Below, one piece after another: positions 1 through 13,002 of a DNA stretch of 13,002 nucleotides (within the stretch, counting starts at the first letter, position 1; each line of letters opens with the position of its first letter). The notes below the pieces were generated by a model. It saw nothing but the letters and a program-made list of their open reading frames with translations, was not told the DNA's origin and did no database searches. The stretch is from the NCBI GenBank assembly GCA_937967285.1, contig CALBSU010000169.1, forward strand, positions 1 to 13,002, read 5' to 3'. The translations under genes were made by a program, and so were the position numbers. Origin of the DNA: an uncultured Acidobacteriota bacterium. GTDB lineage: Bacteria; Acidobacteriota; Blastocatellia; RBC074.

Positions 1-1042
<1,042 letters not shown>

Positions 1043-1048
1043 AGGAGG
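1043..1048 (+). promoter_or_regulatory. Ribosome binding site of the cupin gene
   Basis: A perfect AGGAGG lies 12 bases before the ATG at 1061. The spacing is a little long, but no in-frame start codon lies closer. The site sits just outside the 31-bp hairpin, so folding of that hairpin in the mRNA could affect access to it. That effect is an inference. Confidence 0.7.
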
Positions 1049-1060
1049 GGAACATTATTC

Positions 1061-1419
1061 ATGACAGGCATTATTGAATATGATGAACGCCCGTGGGGCA
1101 ATTATACCGTTCTGGATGAGGGAGCAGGATACAAGGTCAAACGGATTGTGGTCCTGCCGGGCAAGCGGTTGAGCTATCAGAAGCACGCGCGACGCGCCGA
1201 GCACTGGATGATCGTCGGCGGCATCGCGAGGGTGACGCTGGACGGGCGCGAGATCGACCTCAAGGCCGGGGATCACATCGACATCCCGCTCGGGGCCGCT
1301 CACAGGATACAGAACCCGGGTGAAAACGACTGCATTTTCATCGAAGTCCAGCAGGGAGACTACCTCGGCGAGGATGACATCACTCGATTGCAGGACGACT
1401 TCGGAAGGACTGAAGCCTG

Positions 1420-1420
<1 letters not shown>
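1061..1420 (+). CDS. Stand-alone phosphomannose-isomerase type II-like cupin
   Basis: This 119-residue protein is a single cupin barrel matching the C-terminal isomerase domain of bifunctional mannose-6-phosphate isomerase/GDP-mannose pyrophosphorylase, here without the nucleotidyltransferase domain. Visible hallmarks are RPWGNY at 10-15, the KHARRAEHW segment at 41-49, and a second cupin motif with His81. It closes with EVQQGDYLGEDDI at 95-107. Gln40, His42, Glu47 and His81 are the expected metal ligands. Proteins of this type are predicted to interconvert mannose-6-phosphate and fructose-6-phosphate, but many short versions are untested. It starts at ATG 1061 behind a perfect Shine-Dalgarno. 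Its stop overlaps the next gene's start (TGATG), so the two are probably translated together. The family call is firm; the isomerase activity is inferred. Confidence 0.9.
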
Positions 1421-2220
<800 letters not shown>

Positions 2221-2235
2221 CGCTCGCTTACCGCT

Positions 2236-3801
<1,566 letters not shown>

Positions 3802-3820
3802 GCCTCTTCTTTCAGTGGAG

Positions 3821-3842
3821 TCGCGCGCTGATTCGCGCGCGA
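3821..3842. repeat. GC-rich hairpin in the sulfatase intercistronic gap
   Basis: TCGCGCGC (3821-3828) and GCGCGCGA (3835-3842) form an exact 8-bp stem with a 6-base loop. It lies about 20 bases upstream of the sulfatase start at 3801 on the minus strand, so in mRNA it would stand directly in front of the ribosome site. A role in translation control or mRNA stability is inference. Confidence 0.7.
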
Positions 3843-3864
3843 AGGTTCGGGTGAAGGGATTAGT

Positions 3865-3883
3865 CGCACGCGGGGCGCGTGCG
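3865..3883. repeat. Second GC-rich hairpin in the sulfatase intercistronic gap
   Basis: CGCACGCG (3865-3872) and CGCGTGCG (3876-3883) form an exact 8-bp stem with a 3-base loop of G on the plus strand. The right arm is part of the first 18-bp tandem copy, so this inverted copy and the direct repeats compete for pairing. No T-run follows on the minus strand, so it is not a classical terminator. Confidence 0.7.
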
Positions 3884-3927
3884 CACCTCATGGCGCGTGC
3901 GCACCTTACAGCGCGTGCGAATCTCAA
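3874..3927. repeat. Three tandem copies of an 18-bp GC-rich unit
   Basis: Units lie at 3874-3891, 3892-3909 and 3910-3927. The first two differ only at the last positions (ggcgcgtgcgcacctcat against ggcgcgtgcgcaccttac). The third is more diverged (agcgcgtgcgaatctcaa) and contains the stop codon of the upstream sulfatase. Because 18 is a multiple of three, the array stays open in one frame and gives a spurious Arg/Ala-rich extension to the downstream sulfatase. The array fills much of the gap between the two sulfatase genes. Three short units with no spacers rule out a CRISPR array. Confidence 0.9.
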
Positions 3928-5336
3928 CCGGCCGGACGGACATTCCGGCCTTCGCGTTTGGTCAGCGTGTCGCCGAGGTCGACGCGGGCTCTTTCAACGT
4001 ATTTCATCAACCGTCTGATCACATCCGGATGGGAGGCGGAGACGTCAGTCGTCTCGCCCGGATCCTTTTCGAGATCGAAGAGCGAAAGGCCGATCCGGCC
4101 GACCCCGTCCTTGCCCGGCATGCCGCCGGCGCCGGGCGTGACGATGATTCTGTAGTTGTGCGGCAGATGCATCTTCCACTTACCGCTCCGGACGGCGTGA
4201 AGTTCGCCGCCCCAGTAGAAATAGAGCGCGTCGTGCGGATCCTTCGTATTACCGCGTCCGGATAGCAGCGGCCAGATATCGCGACCGTCGATGATGCGAT
4301 CTTTCGGAAGCGGGGCTCCGGTCAGCCGGGCGACGGTCGGCAGGATGTCGATCGTCATGGCCGGCTTACGGACAACAGCGCCGGCGGGAATTCTGCCGGG
4401 CCAGCGCGCAATGAACGGCTCGCGGACGCCTCCGTCGAAGGCCGTCCCCTTCCCTTCGCGCAAAGGTTTCGCCGAACCTGCATGGTCGCCGTACGACAGC
4501 CACGGACCATTGTCCGAAGTGAAGATGACAAGAGTCCGCTCATCCAGATTCAATCTTTTGAGCGTATCCAAAACCTGGCCGACCGACCAGTCCACCTCTT
4601 CGATGACGTCTCCAAAGAGTCCCCTCGCCGTCTTGCCCTTGAACTTATCCGAAACGAAGAGCGGCACATGAGGCATGCTGTGCGCCAGATAGAGCAGGAA
4701 CGGACGGTCTTTGTTCTTTTCGATGAATGCGATCGAGCGCTCGGTGTATTGCGTCGTCAGTTGCGTCTGATCCGGATCGAGCCTGATGGTCTTGTCATTC
4801 TCGATCAGTGGCAGATCGGGATAATAGTTCTTATTGAGCGGATGGCGCGGCCACATGTCATTCGAGTACGGGAGTCCGAAATATTCATCGAACCCATGCC
4901 GAGTCGGCAGAAACTGCGGGTGATGACCGAGATGCCATTTGCCGTATATGGCGGTCGCGTATCCCCTCTGTTTGACGATTTCAGCTATGGTCGTCTCATT
5001 GCTGTTGATCCCGTAATTGGCCTTGTGATCGAGAGCGCCCCGGATCCCGATGCGATTCGGATAGCAGCCGGTCAGCAGCGCCGCCCGTGAGGCCGAACAG
5101 ACGGCCTGCGCGACATAAAAGTCCGTCATTCGCATGCCTTCGGCTGCCATCCTGTCCAGGTTCGGGGTCCTGTATTCGGTCGCGCCGTATGTACCGATGT
5201 CCGCATAACCCAGGTCGTCAGCAAAGATGATGACAACGTTCGGCGGACGATCCTCGGCTCGCCTTCTCTGCGCCGGATGGGCAATGACGGCAAGGAGGGT
5301 CATCAGGATCAGCGCGAGGATTGATCTTCTTCTCAT
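3924..5336 (-). CDS. Exported arylsulfatase A-like sulfatase, family S1
   Basis: This 470-residue sulfatase is of the arylsulfatase A type. An N-terminal signal (Arg-rich start, then hydrophobic residues 6-19) sends it out of the cytoplasm. Core residues are Asp40 and Asp41 in FADDLGY and the signature [11 protein letters not shown] with Cys80 as formylglycine precursor. The alanine in place of proline still fits the C-x-[PA]-x-R rule. YGKWHLG gives Lys133 and His135, and SDNGP gives Asp275 and Asn276. Length and order match single-domain arylsulfatases. The start follows a strong AGGGAGG, and the gene begins only 14 bases after the DUF1080 stop. The DUF1080 gene therefore lies upstream in the same transcription unit. 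The last codons contain a 7-bp hairpin (3930-3950) before a stop inside the tandem repeat. It differs clearly from the second sulfatase, so the pair probably acts on different sulfate positions; the substrate is unknown. Confidence 0.95.
   Translation of the reverse strand: MRRRSILALILMTLLAVIAHPAQRRRAEDRPPNVVIIFADDLGYADIGTYGATEYRTPNLDRMAAEGMRMTDFYVAQAVCSASRAALLTGCYPNRIGIRGALDHKANYGINSNETTIAEIVKQRGYATAIYGKWHLGHHPQFLPTRHGFDEYFGLPYSNDMWPRHPLNKNYYPDLPLIENDKTIRLDPDQTQLTTQYTERSIAFIEKNKDRPFLLYLAHSMPHVPLFVSDKFKGKTARGLFGDVIEEVDWSVGQVLDTLKRLNLDERTLVIFTSDNGPWLSYGDHAGSAKPLREGKGTAFDGGVREPFIARWPGRIPAGAVVRKPAMTIDILPTVARLTGAPLPKDRIIDGRDIWPLLSGRGNTKDPHDALYFYWGGELHAVRSGKWKMHLPHNYRIIVTPGAGGMPGKDGVGRIGLSLFDLEKDPGETTDVSASHPDVIRRLMKYVERARVDLGDTLTKREGRNVRPAG
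3930..3950. repeat. 7-bp inverted repeat at the 3' end of the arylsulfatase gene
   Basis: GGCCGGA (3930-3936) and TCCGGCC (3944-3950) form an exact stem with a 7-base loop within the last codons of the arylsulfatase, just before its stop. It is one of three GC-rich hairpins within about 130 bases. It is coding sequence, so the pairing may be incidental. Confidence 0.5.
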
Positions 5337-5339
5337 TTT

Positions 5340-5346
5340 CCTCCCT
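5340..5346 (-). promoter_or_regulatory. Ribosome binding site of the arylsulfatase-like gene
   Basis: On the minus strand AGGGAGG lies three bases from the ATG at 5336, inside the 14-base gap after the DUF1080 stop. It fixes the start and supports translation as an operon. Confidence 0.7.
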
Positions 5347-5350
5347 CAGT

Positions 5351-5989
5351 CTATAATTTGCGGATTCGGATGTTGCGGAAGCGCGCCTTGCTGGTCGCAC
5401 CCCAGGCTCCCTCGCCTCCGTGGACCTGCAGCCCGATGTACCCCTCGCGCGGATATCGGTCCCGATTGTCCTTGAAATCTGTCATCTTGATCCCGTTGAG
5501 CCATGCGGTCACGTGCGCCGGCTGACCTTCGACCCGCGCCTTGAGCGTGTTCCACTGGTTCTTTTTGAAATGCTTCTGCCAGTCCCTGTTGGTCTGGATG
5601 AAACCGCCTTCGCCCGGTGCGTAGAGACTGCCGATGAAACCGTCGTCCCGGTAGTCGATCGTCACCTGATAACCGTAACCGTCACCGTCCCGCACTCTCA
5701 GAAAGAGCCCGGTATCGACGGGGTAATCGGCCTTGAATTCCAGTTCGATCTCGAAATCGGAATATTTCGCCTCGGTCCCGATCAACCCGCCCTTGTGATC
5801 CGGCTCCTGATCGGCGACCAGAGCGCCGTTCTCGACCGTCCAGACGCCGCCATTGCCGCCATGAACCGCCATCAGCTTCCATCCGTTCATCGTCTTTCCG
5901 TCGAACAGCTTCTGCCACTTTTCCTGACCGTAAACTGAAAAGACGAAGCATCCAAAAATGATAGCCAGAATTTGGATCTTTCTGCTCAT
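5351..5989 (-). CDS. Exported DUF1080 (3-keto-disaccharide hydrolase-like) protein
   Basis: This 212-residue protein belongs to the DUF1080/PF06439 family, a concanavalin-like jelly roll that databases label 3-keto-disaccharide hydrolase. A signal peptide covers about residues 1-21 (hydrophobic core, then SVYG before Gln). The mature chain starts with the family hallmark WQKLFDGKTMNGWK, followed by a VWTVENGALVA strand, a DFEIELEFKA strand, GLFLRVRDG and NQWNTLKARVEG. It ends in GYIGLQVHGG and FRNIRIRKL, so it is a complete single domain. The start at 5989 is chosen because GAGGAG lies six bases upstream and it leaves a clean signal peptide; an 18-residue longer reading lacks both. It is the first gene of the set with two sulfatases, a pairing familiar from polysaccharide-degrading Planctomycetota, Verrucomicrobiota and Acidobacteriota. 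The family is firm; the substrate and the actual hydrolase activity are not. Confidence 0.92.
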   Translation of the reverse strand: MSRKIQILAIIFGCFVFSVYGQEKWQKLFDGKTMNGWKLMAVHGGNGGVWTVENGALVADQEPDHKGGLIGTEAKYSDFEIELEFKADYPVDTGLFLRVRDGDGYGYQVTIDYRDDGFIGSLYAPGEGGFIQTNRDWQKHFKKNQWNTLKARVEGQPAHVTAWLNGIKMTDFKDNRDRYPREGYIGLQVHGGEGAWGATSKARFRNIRIRKL

Positions 5990-5995
5990 TATTCG

Positions 5996-6001
5996 CTCCT
6001 C
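5996..6001 (-). promoter_or_regulatory. Ribosome binding site of the DUF1080 gene
   Basis: On the minus strand GAGGAG lies six bases from the ATG at 5989. It decides this start over the in-frame upstream start at 6043. Confidence 0.65.
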
Positions 6002-6017
6002 AAATAATAGTAATTTC

Positions 6018-6038
6018 ATCTGCCAATCGAGGGCAGAT
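6018..6038 (-). terminator. Possible weak terminator or attenuator between the nucleotidyltransferase module and the sulfatase genes
   Basis: ATCTGCC (6018-6024) and GGCAGAT (6032-6038) form an exact 7-bp stem with a 7-base loop, starting right after the stop of the 84-aa gene on the minus strand. The following minus-strand sequence (GAAATTACTATTATTTG) is AT-rich but has no uninterrupted T run, so termination would be partial at best. No convincing promoter for the DUF1080 gene is visible in the remaining gap. Confidence 0.4.
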
Positions 6039-6039
6039 T

Positions 6040-6294
6040 TCACCTGACACTCTTTCGTAATTGCAAAATAAAACCAGCCTGATCAATCTCTTGTCCATAA
6101 AGCCGTTGACATAGCATGGCTTTGCGATCGATATCAGTTAGTCCGGCAGGAAGAGAGGCCAGCGACATGGCTCGCGCAGAGTCGAACATTCTGCTTCCCA
6201 TGATCATTCGTTCGGCGCCAGAATATTCCATCAGTCTGGTTCTCACCATATCGGCAATCTCCAGCCCGGTGTCTTTCGATTCTTCAGTCCTCAT
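6040..6294 (-). CDS. Small 84-aa protein paired with the nucleotidyltransferase; unknown function
   Basis: This 84-residue soluble protein has no signal peptide or membrane segment. Its centre reads SGAERMIMGSRMFDSARAMS (25-44), followed by ASLPAGL and a LCQRLYGQEID stretch. As far as memory allows, this pattern of a MxxMFDxARA helix, then ASLP, then a LYGxE ending recurs in an unnamed family of short bacterial proteins, often near nucleotidyltransferases. It looks all-helical. The ATG lies inside the end of the nucleotidyltransferase gene (11-base overlap), and GGAGGAAG stands at good distance before it, so the pair is translationally coupled. By context it could be an antitoxin, substrate or cofactor of the nucleotidyltransferase; no activity is shown by the sequence. 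Confidence 0.8.
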   Translation of the reverse strand: MRTEESKDTGLEIADMVRTRLMEYSGAERMIMGSRMFDSARAMSLASLPAGLTDIDRKAMLCQRLYGQEIDQAGFILQLRKSVR

Positions 6295-6844
6295 TCAACA
6301 CTTCCTCCAGCAGGCCTTCGATTTGAAGCTGTCCGGCCTTTCTTTGTACATATTCTCGATCATGAGGGACGGTCAGCAGATTACGGACATCGCGAAATTG
6401 AAGTTCGGATCGCGATTCCCGGGCCCAGAACAGCTTTGAGATGACCAGGTCTTCGAGACTGACGATCCAGGTCTGAAATTCGCCGATCGTGATTCTCTTA
6501 CGTCGTTCAAACTCTTCCTGACGGTAGGAATCGTCCTTGAGAACGATGAAATCTATCTTGATGACGCTGTCAAAATGAATCACGTTGAACATGTGACCTG
6601 TTTTGACAGCTCGTTTGACAGTCAGAAGATCGATGTAAAAATCTTTCTCGAATATTTTCATTAGATCGTCGACATTCTGTTCCGCAAGCCGGATTACAAG
6701 ATCAAGATCGCGAGTCATGCGAGGTTGAGCATAATAGTTCATGGCCATCGAACCTGTGAGCATATATTCAATGCCGGCGGTTTCGAGGCTCAGTGATATC
6801 TCGCGGAGTATGTCGAGTTCGCTAAGCATACCGTCTATCATCAT
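6284..6844 (-). CDS. Small nucleotidyltransferase (AbiEii/MNT-like fold), possible toxin
   Basis: This 186-residue protein shows the core of the DNA polymerase beta-type nucleotidyltransferase superfamily. It has the GS motif in LTGSMAMNYY (Gly31-Ser32), the two metal aspartates in RDLDLVI (Asp46, Asp48) and a third in KIDFIVL (Asp98). A C-terminal helix has the signature EDLVISKLFWARES and LQFRDVRNLL, common in this class of stand-alone enzymes. Such proteins transfer a nucleotide to RNA, protein or a small molecule. Relatives include AbiEii, MenA-like and MNT proteins in toxin-antitoxin and phage-defence pairs. The gene is AT-richer than its surroundings: hand counts of the rows at 6541, 6601 and 6661 give 40%, 33% and 48% GC. 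No good ribosome site precedes ATG 6844, and Met6 (6829) is an equally plausible start. Catalytic residues look intact, so it is probably active; the target is unknown. Confidence 0.88.
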   Translation of the reverse strand: MMIDGMLSELDILREISLSLETAGIEYMLTGSMAMNYYAQPRMTRDLDLVIRLAEQNVDDLMKIFEKDFYIDLLTVKRAVKTGHMFNVIHFDSVIKIDFIVLKDDSYRQEEFERRKRITIGEFQTWIVSLEDLVISKLFWARESRSELQFRDVRNLLTVPHDREYVQRKAGQLQIEGLLEEVLNED

Positions 6845-6874
6845 CCGTCACTATAGCTGTAAGATGATCAAGTG

Positions 6875-6880
6875 TATAAT
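6875..6880 (+). promoter_or_regulatory. Candidate -10 box for the PHP gene in the divergent gap
   Basis: A perfect TATAAT stands 28 bases before the ATG at 6909, in the 64-base gap between divergent genes. No hexamer resembling TTGACA lies at 16-18 bases spacing, so the call rests on the -10 box alone. No convincing promoter was found for the divergent nucleotidyltransferase. Confidence 0.35.
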
Positions 6881-6908
6881 CACCAACAATATCATTTCGA
6901 GGTGAACC

Positions 6909-8267
6909 ATGCTACGAGCGGCCTTGATTTTCTTATCGGTGATTACGGGATTGTGCATTCGGCATACTGAACTGACCGAGAAACCCGGGTCGGGACGGGT
7001 CTATACAACAATAGAACGACTCTCTCCGGAGCGGCTTGAGGCGGTCAGACGGGACCGGATGAGGTATGAACGGTCGAGACGATCACTCGCCGGCCTGCCT
7101 GGATACAGGGATTACCGGGCGATCCTGCACGCGCATGCCGAGGACGCGGCTCACACGGGCGGGACCAGACCGGAACTGCTGGAAGGCGCCAAAAAGGCCG
7201 GCGTCGATATCGTCATGCTGACCGACCATGTCCGTCCGCCGCGCGACTTCATCGACGGAAGCTGGCGCGGCCTGCGCGACGGTGTACTCTTCATCCCCGG
7301 GGCAGAGTCGGAGGGTTTTCTGGCCTATCCTTCCCGCTCGATCATCGACGCCCATATCAACAAGACCTACAGGGACTGGAAAGATTACCTGAAGATCGTC
7401 AAGCACGACGGCGGGACGATCTTCCTCTCGCATGTCGAGGAACGGCTCGACTGGGATACGACAGGGATGGACGGCCTCGAGATCTACAACCTGCACACGG
7501 ACGTCATGGACGAGAAGGAGTTCATGCTCTGGCTGCAGGGATCACTGACCGACCCCGAGCGGCTGAGAAGACTGGAAAAGCTGATCGCGGATTATCCGCA
7601 GGAGGTCTTCGGATCGCTGCAGGATTATCTCGAACCGATCATCGCCAAGTGGGACAGGGACCTCCGGGATCGAAAGCTGACAGGCGTATCCGCCAACGAC
7701 TGCCACCACAATCAGGTCTTCACGGTCCGCGCCATCGATGCGACGACGATCGAGATCGGACTGACCGGCGATCCGCCGCGCAAAGTGACGACGGCGCAGA
7801 TGCCGAAGATTGCGCCGATGCTCGAGGGCCGGCGGCCGGGCGAACTTATCGGACGGCTCGATTTCGACCCCTACGAACGGAGCATGCGCCACGTCTCGAC
7901 GCATATCATGCTCAAGACCCTTGACGAGAAATCGGTTCGCGAAGCGCTGGGTCATGGACGCGCCTATGTCGCGCACGACTGGCTCTGCGACCCGACCGGC
8001 TTCAGTTTAGTCGCCCGCAGCGGAGGCAGGATCGTCGGATCGATGGGAGATACTGTTAAAACGTCGACAGGTCTGAAACTGCTGCTCGAGGCGCCGGTGG
8101 CTGGAACGGTCAGGCTCTACCGGGACGGCGCGGTGATCGTCGAGCGGCAGACTGACAGGCTCGAACACGGCCTGAGTGAGCGAGGCGTCTACCGGGCAGA
8201 GATCTGGCTGCCGGTCGGCGGTGAGATGCGTCCGTGGATCTATTCGAATCCGATTCGCGTCGAGTGA
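6909..8267 (+). CDS. Exported PHP-domain metal-dependent hydrolase
   Basis: This 452-residue protein has an N-terminal hydrophobic segment (residues 3-15) that probably exports it. Cys16 is near a lipobox position, but TGLC does not fit the rule well. The PHP domain starts near residue 66 with the metal motif HAHAEDAAH (His74, His76, His82). It continues with TDH (Asp106, His107), GAES (Glu133), LSHVEE (His175) and the late NDCHH motif (Asp264, His266), so a full trinuclear-type site is present. About 160 residues follow, ending in a beta-rich part (from about 370) that may be a separate sandwich domain. PHP enzymes are phosphoesterases or related metallohydrolases, and the substrate of this exported type is unknown. 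The start is supported by GAGGTG four bases upstream. It faces the VWFA gene tail to tail across 23 bases. Confidence 0.9.
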   Translation: MLRAALIFLSVITGLCIRHTELTEKPGSGRVYTTIERLSPERLEAVRRDRMRYERSRRSLAGLPGYRDYRAILHAHAEDAAHTGGTRPELLEGAKKAGVDIVMLTDHVRPPRDFIDGSWRGLRDGVLFIPGAESEGFLAYPSRSIIDAHINKTYRDWKDYLKIVKHDGGTIFLSHVEERLDWDTTGMDGLEIYNLHTDVMDEKEFMLWLQGSLTDPERLRRLEKLIADYPQEVFGSLQDYLEPIIAKWDRDLRDRKLTGVSANDCHHNQVFTVRAIDATTIEIGLTGDPPRKVTTAQMPKIAPMLEGRRPGELIGRLDFDPYERSMRHVSTHIMLKTLDEKSVREALGHGRAYVAHDWLCDPTGFSLVARSGGRIVGSMGDTVKTSTGLKLLLEAPVAGTVRLYRDGAVIVERQTDRLEHGLSERGVYRAEIWLPVGGEMRPWIYSNPIRVE

Positions 8268-8290
8268 AGTAACGATCGCCGGGAGTCGAA

Positions 8291-9184
8291 TCAACGGCGG
8301 GCCGAGCTGCGATAGCCCTGACGAGTCCGGACTCGGACTCCGGGACGGTCGACCGAGACAGCTACTTTCCGGTATTCCCCGTCCCTGCCCTCACGGAGCG
8401 GGTAATAAGCGAGCGTGTACTGGTTGCGGAGTTCCCCGGAGACCGATCTGAATGCCTCTCTCGCGCTGCCGGTTTCAGGCGCGGGCATGTGCAGAGCGCC
8501 GGTGAGATAGGCCAGCAGCGGCAGGAACCGGCTGCCTCGCGGGTTCTGCCAGTACTGGACGACGTAACATGGGATGCCGGAATCGACGGCCGCTTCAAGA
8601 GCGCTTTCAGCCGTGGAGCGCCGGCTCCAGGAATCATCGCCGTCGGTAAAGACGACCATCGCCTTGCGCCCCTGAATCGCACTGAACTTTTCCCTGATCG
8701 TCATCTCGATCGCGTCATAGAGAGCGGTCGCGATGCCGCTCCTGATCGACCCGATCGCGCGTCCGCTCTCCCTGCGGTTGGAAGTGAAATCACCTGAGAA
8801 CGTCACACGTTCGCCGAAAGCGACCACCAGCACCCTGTCCTGCGGTCTGAGCAGCTTGATGAATTCAGTCGCGTATTTTCGCGTCGCGTCCATCCACTCC
8901 TTCGTGCTCGGACTGGCGTCCAGCAGGAGCGCGACGTTGACCGGCTCGTCGGTCACGGAAAAGTAGGCGATCTGCTGCTCGATGCCGTCCTCCTGAATCC
9001 TGAAGTCCCTCTGCGACAGCCCTTGCACGAACTGGCCAAGCGGATCCTTGACGATCACCGGCAGTGTGACCAGAGAGGTATCGACTCGAATGGTCTCCTG
9101 CGGGCGAGGATCCTGATGCGGCGCCAACCGGCTCTGCACAGGCAGGATGAACAGAATAAGAAGATATATGATCGGATTCGGCAT
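8291..9184 (-). CDS. Exported VWFA-domain protein, Acidobacteria-related type
   Basis: This 297-residue protein starts with a hydrophobic segment (5-16) for export. It then has the N-terminal beta region of the Acidobacterial VWFA-related family (TIGR03436-like): ETIRVDTSLVTLPVIVKD, then LSQRDFRIQEDG. The von Willebrand A domain follows, with a complete metal-ion site: DASPS (Asp89, Ser91, Ser93), Thr153 in GIATALYDAI, and Asp181 in FTDGDDS. The C-terminus ends in the family's YRKVAVSV...VRVRTRQGY strand. Such proteins probably bind ligands or partners outside the cytoplasm, and many paralogues occur in Acidobacteriota. ATG 9184 is preferred because a GTG start at 9229 would put an Arg-rich tail before the signal and lie in the nuo terminator. 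No strong ribosome site or promoter is visible. The family is firm; the ligand is unknown. Confidence 0.9.
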   Translation of the reverse strand: MPNPIIYLLILFILPVQSRLAPHQDPRPQETIRVDTSLVTLPVIVKDPLGQFVQGLSQRDFRIQEDGIEQQIAYFSVTDEPVNVALLLDASPSTKEWMDATRKYATEFIKLLRPQDRVLVVAFGERVTFSGDFTSNRRESGRAIGSIRSGIATALYDAIEMTIREKFSAIQGRKAMVVFTDGDDSWSRRSTAESALEAAVDSGIPCYVVQYWQNPRGSRFLPLLAYLTGALHMPAPETGSAREAFRSVSGELRNQYTLAYYPLREGRDGEYRKVAVSVDRPGVRVRTRQGYRSSARR

Positions 9185-9216
9185 ACCGATTGATTGACGT
9201 TTCAGCCGAAAAGAGT

Positions 9217-9247
9217 GACGCCGGCGCACATTCCGGGCGCCGGCGTC
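9217..9247 (-). terminator. Probable intrinsic terminator of the nuo operon
   Basis: Arms 9217-9227 and 9237-9247 form an exact 11-bp GC-rich stem (gacgccggcgc paired with gcgccggcgtc) with a 9-base loop, 22 bases beyond the nuoN stop. On the minus strand the stem is followed by ACTCTTTTCGG, a short T-rich tract. Position and shape fit a Rho-independent terminator, although the T tract is imperfect and some readthrough into the VWFA gene is possible. Confidence 0.7.
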
Positions 9248-9269
9248 GTGAGTCGGTAATGATGAAGCC

Positions 9270-10765
<1,496 letters not shown>

Positions 10766-10796
10766 CTGTCGATGTTGACCGGCCTGCTTACACCGG

Positions 10797-12353
<1,557 letters not shown>

Positions 12354-12390
12354 ATCTTGCGTAATCTGAAAAAGTGGGCCGACATCCGCC

Positions 12391-13002
<612 letters not shown>

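Noticed and set aside
3802..3927. In-frame N-terminal extension of the sulfatase up to 3927
   Set aside because: It translates the 18-bp repeat into an Arg/Ala-rich tail in front of a good signal peptide that begins at 3801, and it overlaps the upstream gene's stop.
3874..3927. CRISPR-like repeats
   Set aside because: Only three 18-bp units, directly adjacent and without spacers; no cas gene nearby.
5990..6043. 18-residue longer start of the DUF1080 protein
   Set aside because: It would place charged residues before the signal peptide and overlap the neighbouring gene's stop; GAGGAG points to 5989.
8322..8345. Palindrome GAGTCCGGACTC in the VWFA gene end
   Set aside because: It lies in coding sequence for Arg/Thr/Val codons and has no partner site, so it is probably chance.

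Overview
The window looks like a piece of an Acidobacteriota chromosome, inferred from gene content only. The strongest hint is a secreted VWFA protein of the type that is expanded in Acidobacteria. It sits beside secreted sulfatases, a DUF1080 protein and a standard nuoL-nuoM-nuoN block. Most of the DNA is GC-rich. One 60-base row in nuoN counts to about 63% GC by hand, while rows inside the nucleotidyltransferase gene fall to 33-48%. No rRNA, tRNA, CRISPR array, insertion sequence or integrase was seen.

Layout. Positions 1-2220 (+) hold the 3' part of a long-chain acyl-CoA ligase gene, a perfect 31-bp hairpin built from heptamer repeats, a stand-alone phosphomannose-isomerase-type cupin and an alpha/beta hydrolase. 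The last two overlap by one base. Positions 2236-5989 (-) hold a three-gene set for exported proteins, transcribed DUF1080 -> arylsulfatase-like -> second sulfatase. The gap between the two sulfatases is unusually structured, with three 18-bp tandem copies and several GC-rich hairpins. Positions 6040-6844 (-) hold an AT-richer two-gene module: a small nucleotidyltransferase with an overlapping 84-aa partner, resembling a toxin-antitoxin or defence cassette. Positions 6909-8267 (+) encode an exported PHP-domain metallohydrolase. Positions 8291-9184 (-) encode the VWFA protein, convergent with it. Positions 9270-13002 (-) are the end of a complex I operon, nuoL (partial) -> nuoM -> nuoN, closed by a hairpin that looks like a terminator.

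How the genes fit together. The sulfatases and the DUF1080 protein plausibly act outside the cytoplasm on a sulfated glycan. Their formylglycine-generating enzyme, transporters and any matching 3-keto-sugar oxidoreductase are not in the window. NuoL, NuoM and NuoN are the three antiporter-like proton-pumping subunits of NADH:quinone oxidoreductase. The nucleotidyltransferase pair is the best candidate for an undescribed system. The hairpin at 970-1040 and the sulfatase intercistronic repeats are the most unusual non-coding structures.
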